This document shows, piece by piece, positions 54,761 through 63,756 of a DNA stretch of 64,000 nt. The notes beneath the pieces were generated by a model. It worked only from the letters and a program-made list of their open reading frames with translations, was not told where the DNA came from and searched no databases. A program made the translations under genes and the position numbers. Position 1 is the stretch's first letter. Each line of letters begins with the position of its first letter. Source of the DNA: Formosa algae (GTDB taxonomy: Bacteria > Bacteroidota > Bacteroidia > Flavobacteriales > Flavobacteriaceae); contig NZ_LMAK01000003.1 in the NCBI RefSeq assembly GCF_001439665.1, positions 1-64,000 of the forward strand, in the 5' to 3' direction.

Positions 54761-54804
54761 TAATTCTTTATCTTCAAAAAAATATGATTTAGAGACGTTT
54801 TTTT

Positions 54805-54812
54805 TAGATTTG
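54805..54812 (+). promoter_or_regulatory. -7 promoter element of mscS
   Basis: TAGATTTG is an exact TAnnTTTG match, about 28 nt before the mscS ATG. No clear TTG lies at the -33 distance. Confidence 0.5.
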
Positions 54813-54839
54813 CATTATAAAAATTTAATTATCAAAAAT

Positions 54840-55655
54840 ATGAATTTAGAAAACATCGACACAGAAAAGTGGCTTGATTTAGGATTAGAATACGGAGTAA
54901 AAATTATTGGAGCAATATTAATTTGGATTATTGGTTCTTGGATTATTAAGAAATTAGTAAGTACTTCAAAAAAATTAATGACTAAAAGCGGGTATGAAGA
55001 TAGCCTACAAGGTTTCCTTTCTAGTCTTATTAGTTGGGGTTTAAAAATCTTATTAATCATTACCCTTTTAGGAACGTTGGGAGTACCTACAACGTCTTTC
55101 GCTGCAATTATTGGAGCTGCAGGTTTAGCTATTGGTTTAGCGTTACAAGGTTCGCTTGCTAACTTTGCAGGAGGAGTACTAATTTTATTATTTAAACCTT
55201 TTAAGGTTGGAGACTATATCACTGGAAGTGGTGAATCTGGAACGGTAAAAGAAATTAGAATTTTTACTACAGAATTAGCAACTCCACAAAACCGTAAGGT
55301 TATTGTTCCTAACGGACCTTTATCTAACAGTAATATTATAAATTACAGTGCTAACGACTTAATTCGTTTAGATATGATTGTAGGTGTAAGCTATGATGAT
55401 GATATCAAGAAAACAAAAGAGGTATTAATGAATGTTTTAACATCTAACCCTAAGGTTTTAAAAGATCCTGCACCTATGGTAGCTGTAACAGAATTAGCAG
55501 ATAGTTCTGTAAACTTTGCCGTTAGAGGTTGGGTTAAAAACGCAGATTACTGGGATGTTCATTTTGAAAACACAGAAGCAGTTAAATTACAACTTGATGC
55601 AGCTGGAATTGAAATTCCTTACCCACATCAAGTTGAAATTCATAAAGAGTCTTAA
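54840..55655 (+). CDS. MscS-family mechanosensitive channel
   Basis: Small-conductance mechanosensitive channel that opens on membrane tension and protects against osmotic downshock. From the ATG at 54840 (MNLENIDTEKWLDLGLEYG) it has 271 residues, with three membrane helices. The pore-lining helix is GLAIGLALQGSLANFAGGVL, followed by FKPFKVGDYITGSGESGTV and the cytoplasmic vestibule. Length matches E. coli MscS. Its stop lies 3 bp from the stop of convergent tsaB, and its probable terminator lies within tsaB (55715-55743). Confidence 0.93.
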   Translation: MNLENIDTEKWLDLGLEYGVKIIGAILIWIIGSWIIKKLVSTSKKLMTKSGYEDSLQGFLSSLISWGLKILLIITLLGTLGVPTTSFAAIIGAAGLAIGLALQGSLANFAGGVLILLFKPFKVGDYITGSGESGTVKEIRIFTTELATPQNRKVIVPNGPLSNSNIINYSANDLIRLDMIVGVSYDDDIKKTKEVLMNVLTSNPKVLKDPAPMVAVTELADSSVNFAVRGWVKNADYWDVHFENTEAVKLQLDAAGIEIPYPHQVEIHKES

Positions 55656-55658
55656 TAA

Positions 55659-56333
55659 CTATTTTGCTTTAGGCTTTAAAGCCACAAAATCTTTTAAATA
55701 ATAAGGTTCAAAATAAGCGACATCTTCGGTGTCGCTTTTTTTGTACTTCACATCTGCCAAAGCGCCCATTTCTCTAGCCGATGGTAATTTGCCATCTACA
55801 AACACAGCATTAGGATGTGTTATAATGGTTTTTGTTTTCTCGACACCATTACCTACAAAATACACTTTCCCTTCTTCTAAAAAAGTTTCGAAAGCATGTT
55901 CGTCTAAAATCTCTGCTTCTATGCTTCTTACTTCGTTATAATTAGCATCGTAAACAGCAGCATACACTTCCATACGGCGTGCATCCAACATAGATACAAT
56001 TACACCGTCTGTAATGCTAACTTGATGCGCTAAGGCTTCTAAAGTAGATACAGAAATTAAAGGTTTATCTAGTGCATAACATAAGCCTTTAGCAGCAGAC
56101 ACTCCTATACGTAATCCGGTATAAGAACCTGGTCCTTTGCTTATAGCGATACCATCTAATTGAGAGGTTTCAATATTATTGTCTTCAAATAATGCTTTAA
56201 TATAAACGTGAAGTCGTTCTGCATGCGAATAGCCTTTGTCGTTATCTTCTTTTAAAGCAAAAGTCTCACCATCCTTAGATAGTGAGACTGAACAGTTTGT
56301 TGTTGCTGTTTCTATATTTAATAGTAATGCCAC
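55659..56333 (-). CDS. tsaB: tRNA threonylcarbamoyladenosine synthesis protein TsaB
   Basis: Partner of TsaD in making t6A37 on tRNAs that read ANN codons. The 224-residue protein has the ASKHA-fold start LLNIETATTNCSVSL, the block SKGPGSYTGLRIGVSAAKGL, and ALAHQ. The start is GTG (56333-56331), with no in-frame ATG nearby. It lies 19 bp downstream of the export-operon adaptor gene and could be its last cistron. The 3' coding end contains a plus-strand terminator for mscS. Confidence 0.93.
   Translation of the reverse strand: MALLLNIETATTNCSVSLSKDGETFALKEDNDKGYSHAERLHVYIKALFEDNNIETSQLDGIAISKGPGSYTGLRIGVSAAKGLCYALDKPLISVSTLEALAHQVSITDGVIVSMLDARRMEVYAAVYDANYNEVRSIEAEILDEHAFETFLEEGKVYFVGNGVEKTKTIITHPNAVFVDGKLPSAREMGALADVKYKKSDTEDVAYFEPYYLKDFVALKPKAK
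55715..55743 (+). terminator. mscS terminator with UUCG loop, inside tsaB
   Basis: AAGCGACA at 55715-55722 pairs with TGTCGCTT at 55730-55737. The loop region carries C-TTCG-G with one bulged T, and a T-run follows on the plus strand. It is 60 nt past the mscS stop, within the last codons of convergent tsaB. Confidence 0.78.
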
Positions 56334-56352
56334 AGTATATGTATTCGTTTAA

Positions 56353-57627
56353 TTACTCTTCAGTTTTTTCTTCTTCGTCAGATTTTGTTCCAACTTTATC
56401 TCCGCTTTTCAACGTTTTGGTTACCATATTGTAAGGTCCTACAATCACAAGATCTCCAGTTTCTAATCCTGAAATAATTTCGATATTCGAATTATCTTGT
56501 ATTCCTGTTTTAACCACACGAAGCTTAGCAAGCTCACCTTCTTTTACAAAAACACATTCAAATTTTTCTGTTGAATCTAACGTTTTTGGTGTCGTGGTTT
56601 TAGACGTTGTAGTATCGTTTTTAATTACAATGGCACTAATTGGCACACCAATAATTCCTTTGCGTTGCTTAGTGATAATATCTACCGTAGCCGTCATTCC
56701 TGGACGGAATGGTGAATATGATTTTGGTTTACCTTCAACTAAATCGCTATAAGACTCTTCTAAAATTCTAACTTTTACTTTAAAGTTTGTGACCTGGTCT
56801 GATGTTAATGCTTCATCTGCAGAATTTGCAATTTCAGTAACAATACCTTTAAATTCCTTCTTTAAATACGCATCAACTTCAACAATTGTAGAATCTCCAA
56901 TACTCACTTTAACAATATCATTTTCATTTACATCGACCTCAACTTCCATATTATTTAAATTAGCTACACGCATAATTTCGGTACCTGCCATTTGCTGAGT
57001 TCCTACGACACGCTCACCTAATTCGGCATCTAATTTAGAAATTGTACCGCTCATTGGAGCAAAGATTGTTGTTCTATTTAAGTTATCGTTAGCTTCATTT
57101 ACTGTTGCTCCTGCACTTTGCATATTATAATATGCAGAAGACTTAGAGGCTTCGGCAACTTCGTAAGCAGAAATAGCTTTATCCCAATCTGCTTTAGCAA
57201 TAATGCCTTTTTCAAACAAGGTTTTATTTCGTACGTAACTCGCTTTAGCTTCTTTTAAAGACGCCTCTGCTTGATCTAAACCAGATTTAGCATTCTGAAG
57301 TGTCGCTTGAGAGCGGTTTAAACTAGACTGATAAATATCTGGATTGATCTTTACCAATAAATCTCCTTTTTCAATTTCTTGACCTTCGCGAACAGGAAGT
57401 GCTATAATTTCTCCAGACACTTCACTAGAGAGCTTCACTTCTATTTCAGGTTGAATTTTACCGGTTGCAGATACCGTTTCAATAATATCTATTGTTGATA
57501 TTTCTTGAGTTTCAACTTCCTTAAAATTAGTTTGCTTACCAAACCAACCTGCTTTTTTTCCAATGACAAGTAATGCCAGAAGTGCTACAATTATGGAAAT
57601 AATAAGGATTAACTTTTTCTTCTTCAT
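56353..57627 (-). CDS. Periplasmic adaptor (membrane fusion protein), second copy
   Basis: 424 residues, MacA/HlyD-like. One N-terminal membrane helix (about 5-22) is followed by a lipoyl half-motif (SGEIIALPVREGQEIEKGDL), a long coiled-coil hairpin (YQSSLNRSQATLQNAKSGLD onward), the second lipoyl half (TIFAPMSGTISKLDAELGER) and beta-barrel and membrane-proximal domains. The acidic tail ends SDEEEKTEE. It bridges an inner-membrane pump to a TolC channel. It is the sixth gene of the export operon, 3 bp after the TolC gene. Confidence 0.9.
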   Translation of the reverse strand: MKKKKLILIISIIVALLALLVIGKKAGWFGKQTNFKEVETQEISTIDIIETVSATGKIQPEIEVKLSSEVSGEIIALPVREGQEIEKGDLLVKINPDIYQSSLNRSQATLQNAKSGLDQAEASLKEAKASYVRNKTLFEKGIIAKADWDKAISAYEVAEASKSSAYYNMQSAGATVNEANDNLNRTTIFAPMSGTISKLDAELGERVVGTQQMAGTEIMRVANLNNMEVEVDVNENDIVKVSIGDSTIVEVDAYLKKEFKGIVTEIANSADEALTSDQVTNFKVKVRILEESYSDLVEGKPKSYSPFRPGMTATVDIITKQRKGIIGVPISAIVIKNDTTTSKTTTPKTLDSTEKFECVFVKEGELAKLRVVKTGIQDNSNIEIISGLETGDLVIVGPYNMVTKTLKSGDKVGTKSDEEEKTEE

Positions 57628-57630
57628 GGT

Positions 57631-58983
57631 TTAGTTATAATTTATTTGGTCGATTGGAATTCCGAAATAGAATTCTAAAACTTTTACTTTAAATATATAT
57701 TCATATTTTGTTCTTACAACATCTGACTGCGCATTTTCGTAAGTAATGGCAGACTGATTAAAATCGAATGCATTAGATAAACCTACTGTGTAACGCTCTT
57801 GTGCGTACTCGAATGCTAATTGTCGTGCTTCAGATGTTTGCATCGCAGCTTCGTAAGATTTTTTCGCATTTTTAGCATCGTTATACGCTTGGTATACTTG
57901 AGACTCTAAATCTAAATTAGCCTGCTCTAATAAATATTTAGAACGCTCTACATTAATCTGACTACGTTTAACATTATTTCTAGTGGTTAATCCATTAAAG
58001 ATAGGCACACTAAGTTGAACGCCTAAAGATGTACCATCAAAAGTTGATAATTGATCAAAGAAGCCCATTTGTTCTCCCGTAATAAAATCTAAATTTGTAC
58101 TAGACCAACGTGTGCTGTAACCCATATAGGCTGATAATGTTGGATAATAAGTCGTTTTTGTAAGTTCTAAATCTTTTTCTGCCAATTCTAAATTAGCTTC
58201 TGCAATCTTAACATCGTAAACCTCTTCTTTAGCTTTAGCAATTATAGTTGAAGCATCTTCTTCTAATATAGCATCTGGAAATAAACCATAATCTTCTTCT
58301 GCAATATCGAAACTCTGATAATCTTTAATTTGTAATAATTGTGCTAAACCGATTTTTGAGATAAACAAATCGTTTTCTGCAGCTATAATTTGTTGTATTT
58401 GTGTTGCATCTGTTGCTTTAATTTCTAACAAATCGCCTTGTGGAAGCACACCAGCATCAACCAACTCTTTTGTACGAGTTAAGTTTTCTTTAGTGATTTT
58501 GTTTTGAGACTCTAGAACTTTAATTTGTTCTTTATTATATAAAATTTCCACAAACGCATTCGCTACGTATATTGAAATATCATCCCTCATTTTATCTAAT
58601 TGATATTGAGTGGCTATAATATTTATTTTAGAACGCTGTAATGTTTTCCAATTCTGTAAACCAGAGAATAAATTCATTGATGAATTTAGACCTCCACTAG
58701 CCGATCTAAAGGTTTGATTTTCGAATTGATTGGTCGACGGGTTAACATTGGCTCCCGTATTTATATAGTACGAGCTATTGGCACTTACGGTAGGTAAGAA
58801 GTCCATGATTGCCTGAGATTTATCGATATCTGTTAATTTGGTATCTAGTTCAGATTGTTTAATAGAGATATTATTCTCTAAAGCATAATCTACACAGGCT
58901 TCAAGAGTCCATTGTTTATTATCTTGGGCGTAAATGGTTATTCCGCTAAAAAGGAAAAGGCCTAAAAGTGTTATTTTTTTCAT
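57631..58983 (-). CDS. TolC-family outer-membrane efflux protein
   Basis: 450 residues. The signal peptide ends IYAQ. Two repeated outer membrane efflux protein domains follow, each with long alpha-helical segments (WTLEACVDYALENNISIKQ at the N-terminus; IAEANLELAEKDLELTKTTY in the second repeat) and the short beta-barrel strands between. It forms the trimeric exit duct for the adjacent adaptors and ABC permeases. It lies between two adaptor genes, with gaps of 52 bp and 3 bp. Confidence 0.92.
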   Translation of the reverse strand: MKKITLLGLFLFSGITIYAQDNKQWTLEACVDYALENNISIKQSELDTKLTDIDKSQAIMDFLPTVSANSSYYINTGANVNPSTNQFENQTFRSASGGLNSSMNLFSGLQNWKTLQRSKINIIATQYQLDKMRDDISIYVANAFVEILYNKEQIKVLESQNKITKENLTRTKELVDAGVLPQGDLLEIKATDATQIQQIIAAENDLFISKIGLAQLLQIKDYQSFDIAEEDYGLFPDAILEEDASTIIAKAKEEVYDVKIAEANLELAEKDLELTKTTYYPTLSAYMGYSTRWSSTNLDFITGEQMGFFDQLSTFDGTSLGVQLSVPIFNGLTTRNNVKRSQINVERSKYLLEQANLDLESQVYQAYNDAKNAKKSYEAAMQTSEARQLAFEYAQERYTVGLSNAFDFNQSAITYENAQSDVVRTKYEYIFKVKVLEFYFGIPIDQINYN

Positions 58984-59035
58984 AATTACATTATCAGTCT
59001 AAAAATAGTTAAAAGTGTTACACGTAATGGTTAAA

Positions 59036-60193
59036 TTATTGCGCATATTTTGGAATCCCTTGAATTTGATTCCAAACTTTAATTTTATCGTCTTTCGAAA
59101 TTCCGCTTATTACTTGTACAAAAATACCATCGCTAATACCTAACTCTACATCTTTTCTAACAAATTTTTGATCGCCTTCTTCAATTTCTACAAATGGTAA
59201 TTGTGTTTTTTCATCGTATTGTACCAGAGCTTCTTTAATGGCCAATACATTTTCTGCTTTATCTAAAATAATAGAAGCATTCGCACTTAACCCAGCACGA
59301 ATAAATACATCTTCTACTTTATTTAAAGTCCCCTTAATTTCAAATTGAATGGCTCCGTTTTCCTCAACACCCTGAGGTGCGATATAATCCAAAATAGCAT
59401 CAAACGTTTTGTTTTCGATAGCACCAACAGTGATTTCTAAAGGTAAATCTTCTTTTATTTTTCCGACTTCACTTTCATCCACTTTTCCTTCAAAAATCAT
59501 TTTATTAACGTCGGCTAAGGTTGCAATTGATGTGCCTTCGTTAAAATTATTTGCTTCAATAACTTGGTTCCCTGCTTTAACCGGTACATCTAAAACCATC
59601 CCAGAGACTGTAGAACGAATTAATGTTTGTGCTATATTTCCTAAACCAGAGGTTGTACCCGTTTTTATAATATCGAAATTTTGTCTGGCAGAAGTCACAT
59701 TTATTTCTGCTTGAGCAACAGCTTGTTTTGTTTGTAAATAGGTGTTTTTAATGGCATCAAAATCATTTTCTGAAATTACACCTTTTTCAAACAATGCTTT
59801 TTGGCGATTATAATTAGCTTCTTGAGTTTCTAAATTAATTTTAGCCGTTTGTAAAGCGGTTTTATTTGTAGCTATATTATTTTGTGCACTAGATAGAGAT
59901 GATACATTTGGGATGACACGAATTTTAGCAATTAAATCGCCTGTATTTACATATTCTCCAGCTTCAATATAAATCTCTTCTATAACACCTGAAATGTTTG
60001 GTTTTATAAGCACCTCTTCTTTCGGCACAATATTACCTGTTGCTACTGTTTTTACAACAATAGTCTGTTCTACCGCCACGTCTGTGGTATAGGTAATAGG
60101 ATCTTCCTGATTTTTCTTCCATAAATAGAAGAGCGATATTGCAAAAACGACAACAATTAGGATTAATACGATTACGGTTGATGATCTTTTCAT
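59036..60193 (-). CDS. Periplasmic adaptor (membrane fusion protein), first copy
   Basis: 385 residues, MacA-like. The N-terminal membrane helix is VIVLILIVVVFAISLFYLW. Lipoyl halves are SGVIEEIYIEAGEYVNTGDL and IRSTVSGMVLDVPVKAGNQV, separated by a coiled-coil hairpin (LQTAKINLETQEANYNRQKA). Barrel and membrane-proximal domains follow. It is 20 bp downstream of the second permease gene. It is not a close copy of the other adaptor, so the two may serve different assembly states or partners. Confidence 0.9.
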   Translation of the reverse strand: MKRSSTVIVLILIVVVFAISLFYLWKKNQEDPITYTTDVAVEQTIVVKTVATGNIVPKEEVLIKPNISGVIEEIYIEAGEYVNTGDLIAKIRVIPNVSSLSSAQNNIATNKTALQTAKINLETQEANYNRQKALFEKGVISENDFDAIKNTYLQTKQAVAQAEINVTSARQNFDIIKTGTTSGLGNIAQTLIRSTVSGMVLDVPVKAGNQVIEANNFNEGTSIATLADVNKMIFEGKVDESEVGKIKEDLPLEITVGAIENKTFDAILDYIAPQGVEENGAIQFEIKGTLNKVEDVFIRAGLSANASIILDKAENVLAIKEALVQYDEKTQLPFVEIEEGDQKFVRKDVELGISDGIFVQVISGISKDDKIKVWNQIQGIPKYAQ

Positions 60194-60213
60194 GTATGTT
60201 ACTTCTTTACTTT

Positions 60214-61473
60214 TTAATCTATTCTTAAAGCGTCTACGGGTTTCATTTTTGTGGCACTATTTGCAGGTATTAAACCAGCTAACAATCCAGAAACAACTAA
60301 TATAAATAAGGCTGTAAAAACAACCGACATTCCCACACTTGGGTTGGCAAAGTTATCTACTGGTCCGCTATGATCTAAAATATAGTTCATTAACCAAATA
60401 ACTCCAGCTGCAAACGATATACCCACCATTCCAGAACTTATGGTTAAAATTAAACTCTCTTGTAATATTTGCGATTTAATGGTCCAAGGTGTGGCACCTA
60501 AGGCACGACGAACTCCAATTTCTTTAGTCCGCTCTTTGACTACAATTAACATGATGTTACTAATACCAATAATACCAGACATTAACACCAAGGCTCCAAC
60601 GAAATAACCTACAAACCCTAGAATTGAGAACAATCCATTTACACGACCAAAAGCTTCCGACAAATCGAAATTACCAATCGCTCTATTGTCGTCTGGATGA
60701 ATTTTATGTCGGGCTTTTATAATTTCGAATATTTTAGGTTTAAGGTCTGTAATGCTTTTACCATCGTGTCCTGTAATAGCCATCCAACCCACATTATCGC
60801 CACTATTAAACGCCTGTCCAAACGAGGTAAACGGTACAAAAATAGTATTCGCATCTTCTTCTTGATCGCCTTGAGAGTTACTAGCTTTAAACGTACCTAC
60901 AACCATAAAATTAACACCGCTAATTTTAATATATGTTCCTAACGGATCTTCTTCCTTATCGTAAAGTCCTTTAACCACATCGACACCGATAACACAGGTT
61001 TTTCTTTTCGCATGAATATCTGAGTAGCTTATAAAACGGCCACTTGTAATATCCATAGGTTGCTGTTTTATAAATTCAGGATAATCTCCGTTAACTTGAA
61101 ATGCTCCCGTTTTCATACCTCTTGTTACGTTATTGTCTCCGCTATAGCCTCCTAACTGTAATCTTGGAGAGACGTATTTAAGTTCGGGTATTTCTGCTTT
61201 TAAAGCTTCTACATCTCCTAGTTTATAATTAAAAAAACGTCCTTTTGGCAAGCCTTTATAAGAAATGGACGTCTGTTGCGTCCACATAAACATGGAGTTG
61301 GTTGCAAAGTTTCCAAAATCTGCAGTGACACCATTTCTTAATCCGTTTGTTAGTGCTAATAGTAATACCAATATGGTTATACCCCAAAAGACACCAAAAG
61401 CGGTTAACAAGGTTCTAAACTTGTTGGCGCTTAGTGCTTCTAATATTTCGTCCCATCTATCTTTACTAAACAT
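60214..61473 (-). CDS. MacB-like ABC transporter permease, second copy
   Basis: 419 residues: an N-terminal helix (about 20-42), a large periplasmic MacB core domain (about 45-270), and three C-terminal FtsX-type helices. The coupling segment is VVKERTKEIGVRRALGATPW, followed by ILQESLILTISSGMVG; the end is GLIPANSATKMKPVDALR. This type moves substrates from the periplasm outward by mechanotransmission and does not itself cross the membrane with cargo. It starts 1 bp after the first permease gene ends. Cargo is unknown. Confidence 0.92.
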   Translation of the reverse strand: MFSKDRWDEILEALSANKFRTLLTAFGVFWGITILVLLLALTNGLRNGVTADFGNFATNSMFMWTQQTSISYKGLPKGRFFNYKLGDVEALKAEIPELKYVSPRLQLGGYSGDNNVTRGMKTGAFQVNGDYPEFIKQQPMDITSGRFISYSDIHAKRKTCVIGVDVVKGLYDKEEDPLGTYIKISGVNFMVVGTFKASNSQGDQEEDANTIFVPFTSFGQAFNSGDNVGWMAITGHDGKSITDLKPKIFEIIKARHKIHPDDNRAIGNFDLSEAFGRVNGLFSILGFVGYFVGALVLMSGIIGISNIMLIVVKERTKEIGVRRALGATPWTIKSQILQESLILTISSGMVGISFAAGVIWLMNYILDHSGPVDNFANPSVGMSVVFTALFILVVSGLLAGLIPANSATKMKPVDALRID

Positions 61474-61474
61474 A

Positions 61475-62719
61475 TTATTCGTCTCTTAAAGCTATTATTG
61501 GTTTTATTTGTGCTGCACGATAGGCTGGAAAAAAGCCTGCTAATGCACCTGCAAATACTAAAATAAAAACTGTGGTTATTGCGGTATTAAAATCGACTTG
61601 CGGATATTGTATAAAATCACTTTCTATTAATGGCCCAACTATTTCTAGCAAACCTAACCCAAGTATTAAACCAAATAATCCTGAAAACATGGTTACAAAA
61701 ACCGATTCTTGAAGAATCATTCCTACTATAGACATAGGCTGTGCGCCCAATGCTTTTCTAATTCCGATTTCTTTGGTACGCTCTTTTACAATAATAAGCA
61801 TGATATTACCAACGCCTACTACTCCAGCGATTATAGTACCAATACCAACAAACCAAAACACCGCTGAAATGGTACTGATTAATGAATAAATTTTCTTAGC
61901 CTCTTCCATAGTATTGTTTACCCTGATTGCACTTGTATCATCCGGATCAACAATATGTTTTTGTTTTAAATCTGTTAGTATAGCTTCAGAAATTGCTGCA
62001 GATTCTAATGCGGCTTTATTATAATCGTCTGACATTTTAAGGGTAAACATCATATTACGAATTTCGTCTGCACCATTAAAAGCACGTTGCGCAGAGGTTA
62101 ATGGTAAAAACACTTTACTCTCGTCGCGTTCTCCTCCTGGATCGAAAAACACACCAACTACTTTATAACTGATACCGTATACTGAAATGTCTTTATTTAT
62201 AGGATCTTCATCTTTAAACAAGTCCTTTTTAACCCGATTTCCAATTACAGCAACTTTTTTGGCGTCTTCGACATCGGAATAATTAAGGAAACGTCCTTGA
62301 CCAATATCTGCATTTTCTATAAACTGATTTCCTGGCAACACCCCTTGAATTCTATAACTCCCCGATTCATTTTTATAGTTTACTAATCCGCCCCAAATGG
62401 TATAAAAAGCAGATTCGTGTTCAATCTCATCATTATACTTTCTAGAAATGGTATTAAAATCGTTATTCTTAAATTGAATATATCGTCCTGGATTTAAACC
62501 TTTGTATTCTTTTGTAGTAACTCCTGGCCAGATGCTAATTAAGTTAGAAGCATCACGCTCAAACTGAGAGGTTACTCCATTCTGGATTCCTTTACTAAAC
62601 CCTAAAAGAATCACTAAAATAAAAATACCCGAAGCCACAGAAAGCCCAGTAAGAAAGGTTCTTAACTTGTTTTTTCTTAATGTTTCAAAGATTTCTTGCC
62701 AACGTTCTATATCAAACAT
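61475..62719 (-). CDS. MacB-like ABC transporter permease, first copy
   Basis: 414 residues with the same plan as its neighbour: an N-terminal helix near 20-42, a periplasmic core domain, and three C-terminal helices with IVKERTKEIGIRKALGAQPM and ILQESVFVTMFSGLFG, ending FFPAYRAAQIKPIIALRDE. With the second permease it probably forms a heterodimer served by the single ATPase encoded upstream. Its start overlaps the ATPase gene by 8 nt. Confidence 0.92.
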   Translation of the reverse strand: MFDIERWQEIFETLRKNKLRTFLTGLSVASGIFILVILLGFSKGIQNGVTSQFERDASNLISIWPGVTTKEYKGLNPGRYIQFKNNDFNTISRKYNDEIEHESAFYTIWGGLVNYKNESGSYRIQGVLPGNQFIENADIGQGRFLNYSDVEDAKKVAVIGNRVKKDLFKDEDPINKDISVYGISYKVVGVFFDPGGERDESKVFLPLTSAQRAFNGADEIRNMMFTLKMSDDYNKAALESAAISEAILTDLKQKHIVDPDDTSAIRVNNTMEEAKKIYSLISTISAVFWFVGIGTIIAGVVGVGNIMLIIVKERTKEIGIRKALGAQPMSIVGMILQESVFVTMFSGLFGLILGLGLLEIVGPLIESDFIQYPQVDFNTAITTVFILVFAGALAGFFPAYRAAQIKPIIALRDE

Positions 62720-63413
62720 TGCTTATTGCTCTTACTTGTTCAACCTTGGTGTCATTTATAATTAACCCGTCCTTTAAATTGACAATACGCTTCGTCATTT
62801 GTGCAATGTCTGGCTCGTGAGTTACAATTAAAATGGTTTTACCTTCCTCATTAATACCCTGTATAAGGTCCATGACCTCGTAAGAAGTTTTAGTATCTAA
62901 TGCGCCTGTAGGTTCATCGGCCAAAAGAACTTTAGGTTCACTTGCCAACGCTCTAGCAATGGCTACACGTTGTTTTTGACCTCCAGACATTTCGTTTGGC
63001 AAATGGTGAGACCAATCTGCTAATCCAACTTTTTCTAAATAATGAGCGGCTTTTTCTACACGCTCTTTACGCTTCATCCCTTGGTAATACAATGGCATGG
63101 CGACATTATCTAAAGCAGATTTGTAATTAATTAAGTTAAAAGATTGAAAAATGAATCCTAAGAATTTATTGCGGTAGTTAGCTGCAATCTTTTCATTTAA
63201 GTTTTTAATAGCGAAACCATCAAGTGTATAATCTCCAGTATCAGCTTCGTCTAACATCCCTAAGATATTAAGTAATGTTGATTTTCCCGATCCGGAAGAC
63301 CCCATTATAGAGACCAATTCGCCTTCTTTCACATTAAAATTAATGCCCTTAAGCACATGTAGAGTATTAGATCCCATGTGATAAGATTTATGTAAATCTT
63401 TAATTTCAATCAT
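62712..63413 (-). CDS. ABC transporter ATP-binding protein (MacB/LolD type)
   Basis: 233-residue ATPase that powers the adjacent permeases. Walker A is GSSGSGKST (38-46), the Q-loop is FIFQSFNLI, the signature is MSGGQKQRVAIARAL, and Walker B is VLLADEPTGALD, followed by the H-loop IVTHEPDIA. The EPTGALD form is typical of the LolD/MacB group. It is the first gene of a six-gene run (ATPase, two permeases, adaptor, TolC, adaptor), coupled to the first permease by an 8-nt overlap. Confidence 0.94.
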   Translation of the reverse strand: MIEIKDLHKSYHMGSNTLHVLKGINFNVKEGELVSIMGSSGSGKSTLLNILGMLDEADTGDYTLDGFAIKNLNEKIAANYRNKFLGFIFQSFNLINYKSALDNVAMPLYYQGMKRKERVEKAAHYLEKVGLADWSHHLPNEMSGGQKQRVAIARALASEPKVLLADEPTGALDTKTSYEVMDLIQGINEEGKTILIVTHEPDIAQMTKRIVNLKDGLIINDTKVEQVRAISNV

Positions 63414-63534
63414 ATTAGCTGGCTTAATGGTTTTTGTTGTTAGATTCCATATTCTAATTTAAGAATAAGGGATTTGGTATAAACAACTAATATTAAGACT
63501 ACTTATTGAAGAAATTGTTACAGTAAAAATGAAA

Positions 63535-63756
63535 TTATTTTTTTGTGCGGAAGAATTTTAAGTACATCGCATAAGCAATACCACCTATTAAAATGTATGG
63601 AATGGCCATTAAATACACAATTCCATCGTTAATACCTTTTGCTGCACCTTGACCATCTTCGGTCTCTAAAACGGCTCTACACATAGCACATTGCGCTTCT
63701 GCAGAGAAACTAACCGCAAAGATAAATACAACTAAAAGAATATGTGATTTTTTCAT
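63535..63756 (-). CDS. Small exported/membrane protein with CxxC
   Basis: 73 residues. A signal peptide or first helix ends AEAQ. CAMC (Cys23, Cys26) stands right after it, and one membrane helix covers about 46-66 (VYLMAIPYILIGGIAYAMYL), with a basic tail. The Cys pair on the outer face could bind metal or act in thiol chemistry. Its ATG overlaps the stop of the DUF420 gene (TAATG), so the two are coupled. In flavobacteria this pair usually lies beside cytochrome oxidase and SCO genes. Function unknown. Confidence 0.78.
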   Translation of the reverse strand: MKKSHILLVVFIFAVSFSAEAQCAMCRAVLETEDGQGAAKGINDGIVYLMAIPYILIGGIAYAMYLKFFRTKK

